Source: an uncultured Opitutia bacterium (GTDB lineage Bacteria; Verrucomicrobiota; Verrucomicrobiia; Opitutales; UBA953). From it: a DNA stretch of 12,743 bases. This document shows positions 1 through 7,096 of the stretch, in pieces (positions within the stretch are counted from its first letter, which is position 1; every line of letters starts with the position of its first letter). The notes below the pieces were generated by a model. The model was not told the origin of the DNA and ran no database searches. It saw only the letters and a program-made list of their open reading frames with translations. The position numbers were made by a program, and so were the translations under genes. The DNA is taken from the NCBI GenBank assembly GCA_937874455.1, contig CALNBE010000302.1:1-12743 (forward strand). Direction: 5' to 3'.

Positions 1-1279
1 CGGACTGGTTGGTCACCGTCAACTGGCTGCCCGTCCATTCCGTTCCGGAGGAAATAACCAGCTCACCGCCAGCGCCGCCAAAAGTCACATTCACGCTCGC
101 GCCGGCCAGATTCGAAACCGTGTTGCCAGCCAGCACCAGCTTGTCCGCCGCCTCCAAACCGGAGAATATGGTGTTGCCAGCAAACTCCAGGTTGCCGCCG
201 ACCACCCCGACCGTGGCATCGCCGTCGAAACGGCCCAAATCAAAAGTCCCGTCATCCAGAACGACATTTCCCGCGATCACCCCTGCAACATCCTCGTCCA
301 GCCAGTCCAAGGGATTGTTCACCGCATCTTCAAAGATAAACTGGTTTCCCGGCGTCACCCCGTCGCCCAGATGCACCGTGTCCCCGCTGCTCACATTCGC
401 TTCCGCCCGCATTTGCCCGTCCTGCGCGATTGTCAGCGCCATGTCCGCCGCCACACTTTGCTGGCGCACCGAAGCCGCGTCAGCCACCGCAAAATTTTTC
501 GCGTCCAGCGCACCGACAATCGCCAGACCGGTCTCCTGCAGCTTCCCCTGCGCAATTTGCGCCGTCTGCGCGCCGACGGCCGAGGCAATGCGATCCATCG
601 AGGCCAGCGGCGTCGAAAATCCGTTCACCAAGGCCGACTCGCTCACCAGTGTCGCCAGGTCAAAATTCAAAACCGGCCCCTGCTCCGAGGAACCGCCGTC
701 CCCCTCTTCCTCCTCCGGGGATTCCTCGTCACCCTCCGGCTTCGGCATGACAAACGTCATTTGCCCGGGCTGCAGCCGCGAAGTTTTCCCGTCGGGAAAA
801 CTCACCGATCCGACGCCCTCCAGCACCGACATCTTGAAGCCGCCGTTGTTCGTCGTGGTCACCAAGATTGTCGTGCCAATCACCGAGGCCGTTGCCGAGT
901 TGGTCACGATTGTTCCCCCTCCCTTGCCAGTCGGCGAATGAAACAACACCGTGCCGCTCTTCAGGCGGATGGTCCGGGTGTGCGCCTCAAAGGAAAACAC
1001 CGCGTTTGACCCCACTCGCACCACCGTGCCGTCTGTCAACAAAAGCTGGGCCCGCGATTTCCGGCCAGTCTTCAGCAAATCCGGCGCCCGGAAAACTTCC
1101 TTCACCCGCGCCGGCCAAAACTTCAAAGTCCCCGCATTGACCACTTCCACGTTGTTCACCACTTCCGAGATGGTCGCCTGCGAAAAATTCAACGAATCCT
1201 CCAAGCTCTTGGGCTCGGCACCCCAAAAGCCGCCCGTACTTGCCGCCAATAGGGCCATGATGCAGAAACTTTTTTTCAT
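1..1279 (-). CDS. Secreted FecR-domain protein, 3' end outside window
   Basis: The frame is open from ATG at 1279 to the left edge, giving 426 residues with no stop, so the C-terminus is missing. Residues 1-21 form a signal peptide (MKKSFCIMALLAAS..., cut near GA/EP). Residues about 70-175 read as a FecR fold: LKTGRKSRAQLLLTDGTVV, a VGSN turn, RTIRLKSGTVLF, then VIGTT and LQPGQM. An acidic linker (about 183-200, Glu/Asp/Ser rich) follows. After it comes an alanine-rich, possibly helical stretch, then Gly/Asn/Thr-rich beta repeats such as DGTFDLGRFDGDATVG and LVLAGNTVSNLAG that look like a beta-helix. No transmembrane sigma-regulator segment is seen, so it is more likely a surface or periplasmic structural protein than an anti-sigma factor. 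It diverges from the plus-strand gene at 1395. The FecR assignment is fairly sure; the role is unknown. Confidence 0.8.
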   Translation of the reverse strand, partial: MKKSFCIMALLAASTGGFWGAEPKSLEDSLNFSQATISEVVNNVEVVNAGTLKFWPARVKEVFRAPDLLKTGRKSRAQLLLTDGTVVRVGSNAVFSFEAHTRTIRLKSGTVLFHSPTGKGGGTIVTNSATASVIGTTILVTTTNNGGFKMSVLEGVGSVSFPDGKTSRLQPGQMTFVMPKPEGDEESPEEEEGDGGSSEQGPVLNFDLATLVSESALVNGFSTPLASMDRIASAVGAQTAQIAQGKLQETGLAIVGALDAKNFAVADAASVRQQSVAADMALTIAQDGQMRAEANVSSGDTVHLGDGVTPGNQFIFEDAVNNPLDWLDEDVAGVIAGNVVLDDGTFDLGRFDGDATVGVVGGNLEFAGNTIFSGLEAADKLVLAGNTVSNLAGASVNVTFGGAGGELVISSGTEWTGSQLTVTNQS

Positions 1280-1394
1280 TCAACTCGAACCCTCTCAGGC
1301 ATAGGTTATTTTATCAATAAAAAACAAAGTAAACCCCTTACTTTCTTTTTCTTCCAGATTTGCCATTCCGCGAAAACACCGTTGCCTCTGCCTC
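1280..1394. promoter_or_regulatory. Divergent intergenic region with a 7-bp inverted repeat
   Basis: This AT-rich gap separates the divergent FecR gene and the gene at 1395, so both promoters should lie here. A perfect inverted repeat, AAAGTAA-ACCCC-TTACTTT, sits at 1326-1344 and has T-rich runs on both sides when read on either strand. It could be an operator or a weak bidirectional terminator. No convincing -35/-10 pair could be fixed for either direction, and no Shine-Dalgarno sequence precedes either start. Confidence 0.45.
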
Positions 1395-2183
1395 ATGGCC
1401 TCACGCACTTCCGCCCACTGCCTGCTCTGCGTCTGCGCTTTCGCCGCCCTTTCCGTCTCTGCGGAAACGCTTCCGGCCACCGGTTCCTCCCTCGCCGAAG
1501 CCAAGGCCTTGCTCGGGTCGCCGCAAATCGAAGCCAGCATGAGCAACAACCAAATGCTGCTACTCTACCCGCGGGGCCGACTCATCTTCACCGAGGGAAA
1601 ATTAAGCGAAATCGATTTTCTAACCCTGGAGCAATTTGCCGCCCGCCAGGAAGCCGCCCAGCTGGCCGCAGAGGAAATTGCCCGGGAAAAAGCCCGTCGC
1701 ACCGCCGAGGGTCTGCTGCTCTGGGAACACCTGCGCAACAGTCCAGAATTTGCCCGGCTCTCCGGCACCGCCCGGCTAACCCAGCTAGCCAGCCTGCAAT
1801 CCCGCTACCCCGATCTGCCGCTTACCGCTGAAATAACCGCGGCCCGTTTGGAAGCCGAAACCGAGCTCGCCCGCCAACGGGTGCTTCGAGCGGAAGCCGC
1901 TGCGGCCGAGGCCCGTGCACGGGAAGCCGAGGCAGAGGCCCGGTTGGCCGAACAACGCGCCAGCCAGTCTCAAGGCCTGCGCGCTTACACTTACTCCCCC
2001 TGGAGTAATGCCTTTGCGCCGCGCCCAGTCATCGCCATCGGCGGCACCGGCGTTTATGTCCGCCCGCCGCAACGCCCGATCATCATCATTCGCGATCCCA
2101 AACCACCCCCGCCGCCCGTCACTCCGCCCCGTCCCCAGCCGCCGAAAAAGCCTTCGCCTCCCGCCGCTCCACCCATGTCTTGA
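1395..2183 (+). CDS. Secreted coiled-coil/proline-rich protein of unknown function
   Basis: The product has 262 residues. Residues 1-23 are a signal peptide ending AALSVSA before ETLP. Residues about 30-75 (SLAEAKALLGSPQ, then LLLYPRGRLIFTEGKLSEID) resemble the small SmpA/BamE-type fold, with an LG-P motif followed by a 'Y-G...F-GKL' strand pair; this is an inference from pattern only. Residues about 78-195 are a charged Ala/Glu/Arg heptad region, probably a coiled coil. The tail is hydrophobic (VIAIGGTGVYV, IIIIRDPK) and then strongly proline-rich to the end. No catalytic motif is visible. It is the only plus-strand gene in the window. Its last 65 bp lie antisense to the 3' end of the second cysW. 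The ATG at 1395 is chosen because it begins the signal peptide; no ribosome site is evident. Confidence 0.7.
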   Translation: MASRTSAHCLLCVCAFAALSVSAETLPATGSSLAEAKALLGSPQIEASMSNNQMLLLYPRGRLIFTEGKLSEIDFLTLEQFAARQEAAQLAAEEIAREKARRTAEGLLLWEHLRNSPEFARLSGTARLTQLASLQSRYPDLPLTAEITAARLEAETELARQRVLRAEAAAAEARAREAEAEARLAEQRASQSQGLRAYTYSPWSNAFAPRPVIAIGGTGVYVRPPQRPIIIIRDPKPPPPPVTPPRPQPPKKPSPPAAPPMS

Positions 2184-3005
2184 GCGCCATCGTCACCAGC
2201 GCTAGCGAGGTCAAAATCGACGCCACCGCAAAGGCACCCGTCTGCACCCGGTCGTCAAACAACAACTGAATTTGCAGCGTCATCGTATTCGTCCCCCCCC
2301 GTACCGCGCCCGACACCACCGCCACCGAGCCAAACTCGCCCAACGCCCGCGCAAAGCACAGCGACACGCCGTAAATCAACGCCCATTTCAAATTCGGCAG
2401 CGTCACCCGGAAAAAAGTCTGCCAGCCGTTCGCGCCCAGCGAAATCGCCGCCTGCTCCTCCTCCGTTCCCTGGCTCTGCATTAACGGCAGCACTTCCCGG
2501 AAAACCAGTGGCGAGGTGACAATCGTGGTCACGATCACTATCGCCGGCACCGAAAATACCAGCCGGACACCGTGCTCCATCAGCCACTCGCCCCACAATC
2601 CCTGCATCCCGAAGACGAACAGATAGGCCACGCCGATCACAATCGGCGAAATCGACAGCGGCAACTCGATCAAACTGGTCAGCAACCTTTTCCCCGGAAA
2701 CTCAAACTTCGCCACCGCCCAGGCCGCCGCCACGCCGAACACCGTGTTCACCGGCACCGCCACCGCCGCCGCCAGCACCGTCAGCCAGACGGCATGCAGA
2801 GTGTCCGCGTTAAAAACATATCCGTCGCGTGGACGCAACCCCCGATGCCGAACGCGAGGCCGTCGCGCAACGCATAGTAAAACACCGCAAACAGCGGGAG
2901 AAATATCATCAGCCCGGTGACGGCCATGCCGCTGCCCACCAAGGCCAGCCGCTGCGGATTTCCTCCGACCGGCACCCGTTTCCTCTGCTGGTTTCCTCCG
3001 CTCAT
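2119..3005 (-). pseudogene. cysW: Second CysW-type sulfate permease subunit, frameshifted
   Basis: Inner-membrane channel subunit of a sulfate-type ABC transporter. Two frames together make one protein. From ATG 3005 the first frame gives MSGGNQQRKRVPVGG and TM1 (GLMIFLPLFAVFYYALRDGLAFGIGG). The second frame runs from about 2838 to the TGA at 2119 and carries LHAVWLTVLAAAVAVP, FEFPGKRLLTSLIELPLSISP, the EAA loop EEEQAAISLGANGWQTFFRV and LCFARALGEFGSVAVVSG. The switch lies at a G5 run (2839-2843 on the plus strand). One extra G there joins the frames into 295 residues, close to the usual CysW length (about 290). ATG 3005 overlaps the TGA of the upstream cysT by four bases (ATGA), so translation is probably coupled. 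The defect may be a real mutation or a homopolymer error. A TTG at 2838 could restart translation but would lose TM1. Confidence 0.85.
2959..3000. repeat. Two TTTCCTCCG copies in the second cysW N-terminus
   Basis: Copies at 2959-2967 and 2992-3000 read GGA GGA AAY in the gene and encode the two Gly-Gly-Asn triplets of MSGGNQQRKRVPVGGNPQ, in the variable N-terminus ahead of TM1. A near-copy (TTTCCTCTG) lies between them at 2979-2987. Confidence 0.7.
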
Positions 3006-3886
3006 CCGTGCAGCCTCCGGTAAAGTTTTCCCTGAATCGTGTTCATCACCACCAGCACCGCCAGCGCCGCGCCCAGCACCACCGTCGCCAGCGCCGCCGC
3101 CGCCTCGTATTCATGCTCCGCCACCTTGGTGTAAATCAGCAGCGAGGTGATCTCCGTCTGAAAGGGCAGATTGCCCGCGATGAACACCACCGCGCCAAAT
3201 TCGCCCAGACTCCGCACCAACGCCAGCGTCGCCCCCGCCAGCACTGCGGGGAGAATCGCGGGGAAAATGACCTTCAAAAAAACCGTCCGCGGCTTTGCCC
3301 CAAGAATCGCCGCCGCCTCCTCCACCTGCGGATCCAAATCCGCCAGAACCGGCTGCACCGTGCGCACCACAAAGGGAAAACTGGTGAAAACCATCGCCGT
3401 CACCATCCCCGGCAGCGCGTAGGCCAGCTTGATGTCCCAGGGCGCAAACAACTGGCCAATCAATCCGTTCGGCGCCAGCAGCGTCGCCAGACTCAGGCCC
3501 GCCACCGCCGTCGGCAGCGCAAAGGGCAAATCCACCGCCGCGTCAATCCAACGGCGTCCGGGGAACTCGTAGCGCGTGAGGATCCAGGCGAGCCATACGC
3601 CGAGGATCACGTTGAACAGCGTCGCCAGCAGTGCCGAGGTGAGCGTGATGCGATAAGTCGCCACCGCGCGGGCATCGCTGATTTGCATCCAAAAATCCGC
3701 CCAGGAAAGATCCGCCGCCTTGATCGCCAGCGCTGCCAGCGGCAGCAAAATGATCAGGCTGAGAAAGAGCAGCGTGCCACCCAGCGTCGGCAAGAATCCG
3801 GGCAACACCCGCCGGGAGCGACGGAATCGTGAGAGCCCCGTCGTTGCCGTGGTCGGCTGGCGCGGAGCTAAATTTTCTTTGGTCAT
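3002..3886 (-). CDS. cysT: Second CysT-type sulfate permease subunit
   Basis: Inner-membrane partner of CysW in a sulfate-type ABC importer, 294 residues from ATG 3886. A basic N-terminus (LSRFRRSRRVLPGF) precedes TM1 (TLLFLSLIILLPLAALAI). The family core follows: YRITLTSALLATLFNVILG, RYEFPGRRWIDAAVDLPFALPTAVAGL, PFVVRTVQPVL, the EAA loop VEEAAAILGAKPRTVFLKV that contacts the ATPase, then SLGEFGAVVFIAGNLPFQTEI. About six membrane segments are present. An in-frame ATG at 3922 is two bases from a stable hairpin. ATG 3886 is preferred because it leaves a 37-nt gap after the hairpin, matching the 35-nt gap in the paralogous junction at 7934-7968. It is less similar to canonical CysT at the N-terminus than the copy at 7097. 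It overlaps the following cysW by four bases. Confidence 0.88.
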   Translation of the reverse strand: MTKENLAPRQPTTATTGLSRFRRSRRVLPGFLPTLGGTLLFLSLIILLPLAALAIKAADLSWADFWMQISDARAVATYRITLTSALLATLFNVILGVWLAWILTRYEFPGRRWIDAAVDLPFALPTAVAGLSLATLLAPNGLIGQLFAPWDIKLAYALPGMVTAMVFTSFPFVVRTVQPVLADLDPQVEEAAAILGAKPRTVFLKVIFPAILPAVLAGATLALVRSLGEFGAVVFIAGNLPFQTEITSLLIYTKVAEHEYEAAAALATVVLGAALAVLVVMNTIQGKLYRRLHG

Positions 3887-3923
3887 TTCAATGAGTTTTT
3901 CGGGGACTTTTCTTGAAGTCATT

Positions 3924-3960
3924 GGCCGGGAATGCCGTCCCTCTCACAACATTCCCGGCC
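3924..3960 (-). promoter_or_regulatory. Intercistronic stem-loop between second sbp and cysT
   Basis: Perfect 11-bp inverted repeat, GGCCGGGAATG / CATTCCCGGCC, with a 15-nt loop. It begins 23 nt after the stop of the sbp-like gene. No U-run follows on the minus strand, so it is unlikely to be a terminator. By analogy with hairpins that follow binding-protein genes in other ABC operons, it may protect the upstream mRNA from 3' exonucleases and so give more binding protein than permease. Confidence 0.6.
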
Positions 3961-3983
3961 TTTACTCCATGACTTCTGCTATC

Positions 3984-5012
3984 TCATTTACGCTCCGCCG
4001 CAATTTCGCGGAGCAAAGTGTCAAACAGGGCGTTGTTCGCGAAGAAGGTTTCCGTCGCCTTCGGCCAGCCGCCAAAAACCGCGTCCACTTCCACCGCCTT
4101 CACCGGCTTCAAAACATTCTCATGCTGCTTCGCGACCACCGGATCGCGGGGCCGGTAAAAATTCCGGGCAATGATTTCCTGCCCGGCGGGCGTGTAGAGG
4201 AAATCCAGATAGCCCTTCGCCACCACCTCCGTGCCGCGTTTCTTCGCCACCCTTTCCACCACCGCGACCGGAAACTCCGAGAGCACGCTCACGCTGGGCG
4301 TCACCGCCTCGAACTTGCTGTCCGCGCCGCGCGAAAGGAAAAGCGTCTCCGACTCAAAGTTCACCAGCACGTCGCCGATTTCCCGCTCGGTGAAGGTGGT
4401 GGTCGCCGAGCGTCCGCCCGACTCGAACACCACGACATTCGCCAGCACTTTTTTCAAAAACTCCCGGGCCTGGGCCGTGTCGCCATTGTGCACTTCCAAG
4501 CCGTAGGCGTAGTAGGCCAGCACCGCGTAACGGCCGTTTCCTCCGAGCTTCGGATTCACTTGCACAATCTTCACGCCGGGACGCGCCAAGTCCGACCAAT
4601 CCTTGATTCCCTTGGGATTTCCTTTGCGGACCAGGATCGAGTGCACCGAGTAAAACGGCGAGGCCTTGTGCGGGAATTGCTGCTGCCAGTTCTTCGCGAC
4701 GAATCCCTTGTCGGCCAGCAATTGTACGTCGGTGAAGGTGTTGAAGGTGACCAAATCCGCCGGCAGCCCTTCCAGAATCGAGCGGGCCTGCTTGGAGGAG
4801 CCGGCGTGGGATTGCTTGATTTTCACGTCCTCGCCGGTCTTTTCCTTCCAATATGGCTCGAAGGATTTGTTTACCGCGGCGTAAAGTTCGCGCCCAATGT
4901 CGTAGGAGGCGTTGAGCAATTCCTGATCCGCCCGCGCCACCGGGGCCAGCGCGCCCAGCGCCACGGCAATTCCACCCAGCAGGGCGAGTGTTTTTTGATG
5001 TAAGGAGATCAT
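3984..5012 (-). CDS. Diverged sulfate-family periplasmic binding protein
   Basis: Periplasmic binding protein of the Sbp/CysP family, 342 residues, with signal peptide 1-28 (cut after PVARA). Family landmarks are LLNASYDIGRELY, the SHAGSSKQARS loop, LVRKGNPKGIKDWSDL, TTTFTEREIGDVLVNF, YTPAGQEIIARNFYRPRDP and VFGGWPKATETFF. In Salmonella sulfate-binding protein numbering, Asp11 and Ser45 are kept. The Ser130-Gly131-Gly132 loop is Gly-Gly-Asn (PKLGGNGR), Ala173 is Gly (SGGRSATT) and Trp192 is Phe (VNFESET). The usual ligand contacts are therefore altered, and specificity may differ (inference). It contains no Cys and no Met beyond the initiator. It lies between cysA and its own cysT/cysW pair and has no strong Shine-Dalgarno sequence. 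Confidence 0.88.
   Translation of the reverse strand: MISLHQKTLALLGGIAVALGALAPVARADQELLNASYDIGRELYAAVNKSFEPYWKEKTGEDVKIKQSHAGSSKQARSILEGLPADLVTFNTFTDVQLLADKGFVAKNWQQQFPHKASPFYSVHSILVRKGNPKGIKDWSDLARPGVKIVQVNPKLGGNGRYAVLAYYAYGLEVHNGDTAQAREFLKKVLANVVVFESGGRSATTTFTEREIGDVLVNFESETLFLSRGADSKFEAVTPSVSVLSEFPVAVVERVAKKRGTEVVAKGYLDFLYTPAGQEIIARNFYRPRDPVVAKQHENVLKPVKAVEVDAVFGGWPKATETFFANNALFDTLLREIAAERK
4537..4545. repeat. TTTCCTCCG copy in the anion loop of the second binding protein
   Basis: Encodes the Gly-Gly-Asn of PKLGGNGR, exactly where sulfate-binding proteins carry the ligand loop Ser130-Gly131-Gly132. Confidence 0.7.
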
Positions 5013-5064
5013 TTTGTTTTTTCTGCTTTGAGTTTTAGGTTAAAAAATTTCCTCCGCGCCGGAA

Positions 5065-6108
5065 TCAAATGGCATACTCGCTGACCGGCGGATGTTTGGG
5101 CCGCGCGCGCAGCAAAACGCAGTCGCCCTCAACCAGTCGCAGCAGCGCCAGTTGGGAGCGCGGCAGCTCGATTTCGACGCTTTCATTGTTTCCTTCGCGG
5201 CGCGCCGACACCCGTGCCACCGGCCCGGCGGCATGGATGTCGTAAACCACCGCCGCCTCGCCGTCGCGGTCTTCGCTGAAATGCACCAATTCAATGTCGT
5301 GCGGGCGCACAAAGGCGACGCCGTCCTCCACGTGCGCTGTGCTGCCGTCGATCAAGCCGCCCCACGGGAGGGTGATCTGGTTCACGTTGCCGAGGAAACG
5401 ATGGACAAAGGAGGAGGTGGGCCGGTCGTAAACTTCCTGCGGCGCGCCGACTTGCTCGATGCGGGCATTGTTCATCACCACCACTTCGTCGGCAATTTCC
5501 AGCGCTTCCTCCTGGTCGTGGGTCACAAAGATCGTGGTCAGCCCGATTTCGTCCTGAAAGCGGCGCAGCCAGCGGCGCAAATCCTTCCGCACCTTGGCGT
5601 CCAGCGCGCCAAACGGCTCGTCGAGCAGCAGCACCTTGGGCTCAATCGCCAGCGCCCGGGCCAGTGCCACGCGCTGCCGCTGCCCGCCCGAAAGCTGCAC
5701 CGGATAGCGGCCGCCCAAATCCTCCAATTGGATCAGGTGCAGCAACTCGGCGACTTTCTCCGCGATGGCTTTTTTCGTTGGCCGCTCGGACCGGCGGCGG
5801 ATTTTCAAGCCGAAGGCAATGTTCTCCGCCACCGTCAGATGACGAAACAGCGCGTAGTGCTGGAAGACAAATCCCACGCCGCGCTGGCCCGCGGGCACCT
5901 GGGTCACGTCCTCGCCGTCGAAGAAAATTCCTCCGCTCCCCGTGTCGGCAAACTCCAGTCCGGCGATGATCCGCAGCAGCGTGGTTTTCCCCGAACCCGA
6001 CGGGCCCAGCAGCGCCACCAGTTTCCCGGTCGGCACCTCCAAGCTCACGCCGTCGAGCGCGGTGTAGCGGCCAAAGGTTTTTTTGATGTTTTTCGCGGTA
6101 ATGCTCAT
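5065..6108 (-). CDS. cysA: Sulfate transport ATP-binding protein CysA
   Basis: Cytoplasmic ATPase that powers sulfate/thiosulfate import, 347 residues. Walker A is GPSGSGKTT (35-43), Q-loop Gln83 (FVFQHYALF), signature LSGGQRQR (139-146), Walker B LLLDEP (160-165), D-loop GALD, and switch His197 (FVTHDQEEA). The C-terminal third (about 235-347) carries the TOBE-type regulatory region, including VAFVRPHDIEL. Length and motifs match full CysA proteins. The start at 6108 opens directly into the conserved beta strand (MSITAKNIKKTFGRYTALD). It follows cysW after 15 nt and precedes the second binding protein after 52 nt. It is the only ATPase gene visible for two permease pairs. It ends in TGA and is intact. 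Confidence 0.97.
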   Translation of the reverse strand: MSITAKNIKKTFGRYTALDGVSLEVPTGKLVALLGPSGSGKTTLLRIIAGLEFADTGSGGIFFDGEDVTQVPAGQRGVGFVFQHYALFRHLTVAENIAFGLKIRRRSERPTKKAIAEKVAELLHLIQLEDLGGRYPVQLSGGQRQRVALARALAIEPKVLLLDEPFGALDAKVRKDLRRWLRRFQDEIGLTTIFVTHDQEEALEIADEVVVMNNARIEQVGAPQEVYDRPTSSFVHRFLGNVNQITLPWGGLIDGSTAHVEDGVAFVRPHDIELVHFSEDRDGEAAVVYDIHAAGPVARVSARREGNNESVEIELPRSQLALLRLVEGDCVLLRARPKHPPVSEYAI

Positions 6109-6123
6109 TTGGGCTCTCGTTTT

Positions 6124-7086
6124 TCAAAGGTTCTGTTCGCGGTTGAGGGTCAGCCGCCATTCGATCAGCGACTTCAAAATCAGCGTGGCAATGGCCAGCA
6201 GGGCCAGCAGCGAGGCGACGGCAAAAGCGCCGGCAAACTGGTATTCGTTGTAAAGGATTTCGACGTGCAGCGGCAGGGTGTTGGTCTCGCCGCGCACATG
6301 GCCCGACACCACCGAGACCGCGCCAAACTCGCCCATCGCCCGGGCATTGCAGAGGACGACGCCGTAAAAAAGTCCCCATTTCACGTTCGGCAAAGTCACC
6401 CGCCAAAAGGTCTGCCAGCCGTTCGCGCCCAGGGTGAGCGCCGCGTATTCCTCGTCATTCCCCTGCGCCTGCATCAGCGGGATCAGCTCGCGGGCCACAA
6501 ACGGCACCGTCACAAAAATCGTCGCCAGCGCGATGCCGGGCACGGCGAAGACAATCCGGGGATTGGCCAGCCATTCGGCCAAGCCGCCCAGCGCCCAGCC
6601 AAGGCCGGGGATCGCCGCCAGCTCGCGCGCCACCGCCGGAGCCAGCAACTCCGCCTGCGCTTCCGGCGGCAGCCAGCCCTGCAGTCCAAAGACCAGCACA
6701 AAGGCCAGGCCCGCGATCACCGGCGACACCGCAAAGGGAAGATCGATCAGCGTGGTCAGAAAACTTTTCCCAGGAAAATCGAACTTGGCGATGGCCCAGG
6801 CCGCCGCGACACCGAACACCACGTTCAGCGGCACAGCGATCACCGCCGCCGTCAGGGTCAGTCGCAGCGCGGCCAGCGCGTCGGGATCCACCAGCGCCGC
6901 CCAGTAAACTTCCGCGCCCTTGCGCAGCGCCTCGGCAAAAACCGCGGTCAAGGGTATCACCAGAAATCCCGCCACAAAGAGCAAGGCGACGCCGGTCAGG
7001 CTCCAGCGCAGCCAGGGCGTGTCCCGGGTGGCCGGGCGTTGGGCTTCCGGAGCGGCGGAGGGAAAAAATGCGGATAGTGCGGACAT
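6124..7086 (-). CDS. cysW: Sulfate permease subunit CysW with extra loop
   Basis: Inner-membrane channel subunit, 320 residues, longer than usual CysW (about 290). TM1 is SLTGVALLFVAGFLVIPL; the core has LRLTLTAAVIAVPLNVVFG, FDFPGKSFLTTLIDLPFAVSP, the EAA loop DEEYAALTLGANGWQTFWRV (about 211-230) and ARAMGEFGAVSVVSG. The extra length comes mainly from about 30 Ala/Leu/Pro-rich residues at 139-168 (LPPEAQAELLAPAVARE...) between GLQGW and LAEWLANPRIVFAVPG. The second CysW in this window lacks them, as does the family core as I recall it. It starts 10 nt after the cysT stop and ends 15 nt before cysA, so it is clearly in the same operon. Confidence 0.95.
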   Translation of the reverse strand: MSALSAFFPSAAPEAQRPATRDTPWLRWSLTGVALLFVAGFLVIPLTAVFAEALRKGAEVYWAALVDPDALAALRLTLTAAVIAVPLNVVFGVAAAWAIAKFDFPGKSFLTTLIDLPFAVSPVIAGLAFVLVFGLQGWLPPEAQAELLAPAVARELAAIPGLGWALGGLAEWLANPRIVFAVPGIALATIFVTVPFVARELIPLMQAQGNDEEYAALTLGANGWQTFWRVTLPNVKWGLFYGVVLCNARAMGEFGAVSVVSGHVRGETNTLPLHVEILYNEYQFAGAFAVASLLALLAIATLILKSLIEWRLTLNREQNL

Positions 7087-7096
7087 CGGGAAAAAC

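Noticed and set aside
9..941. Long plus-strand ORF of 310 codons
   Set aside because: It is the antisense shadow of the FecR-domain gene, whose minus-strand frame has a signal peptide and family motifs. The plus frame is a low-complexity Pro/Ser sequence.
3720..5003. Plus-strand ORF of 427 codons
   Set aside because: Antisense shadow of the second binding protein and cysT; no recognisable domain.
5048..5056. GGAGGAAA upstream of the second binding protein as its ribosome site
   Set aside because: It lies about 36 nt before the ATG at 5012, too far for a Shine-Dalgarno sequence. It is better explained as a copy of the dispersed 9-mer.
5092..7077. Plus-strand ORF of 661 codons, the longest in the window
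   Set aside because: It lies antisense to cysA and cysW, which show clear motifs. Its product is a Gln/Arg/His-rich sequence typical of a reversed GC-rich gene.
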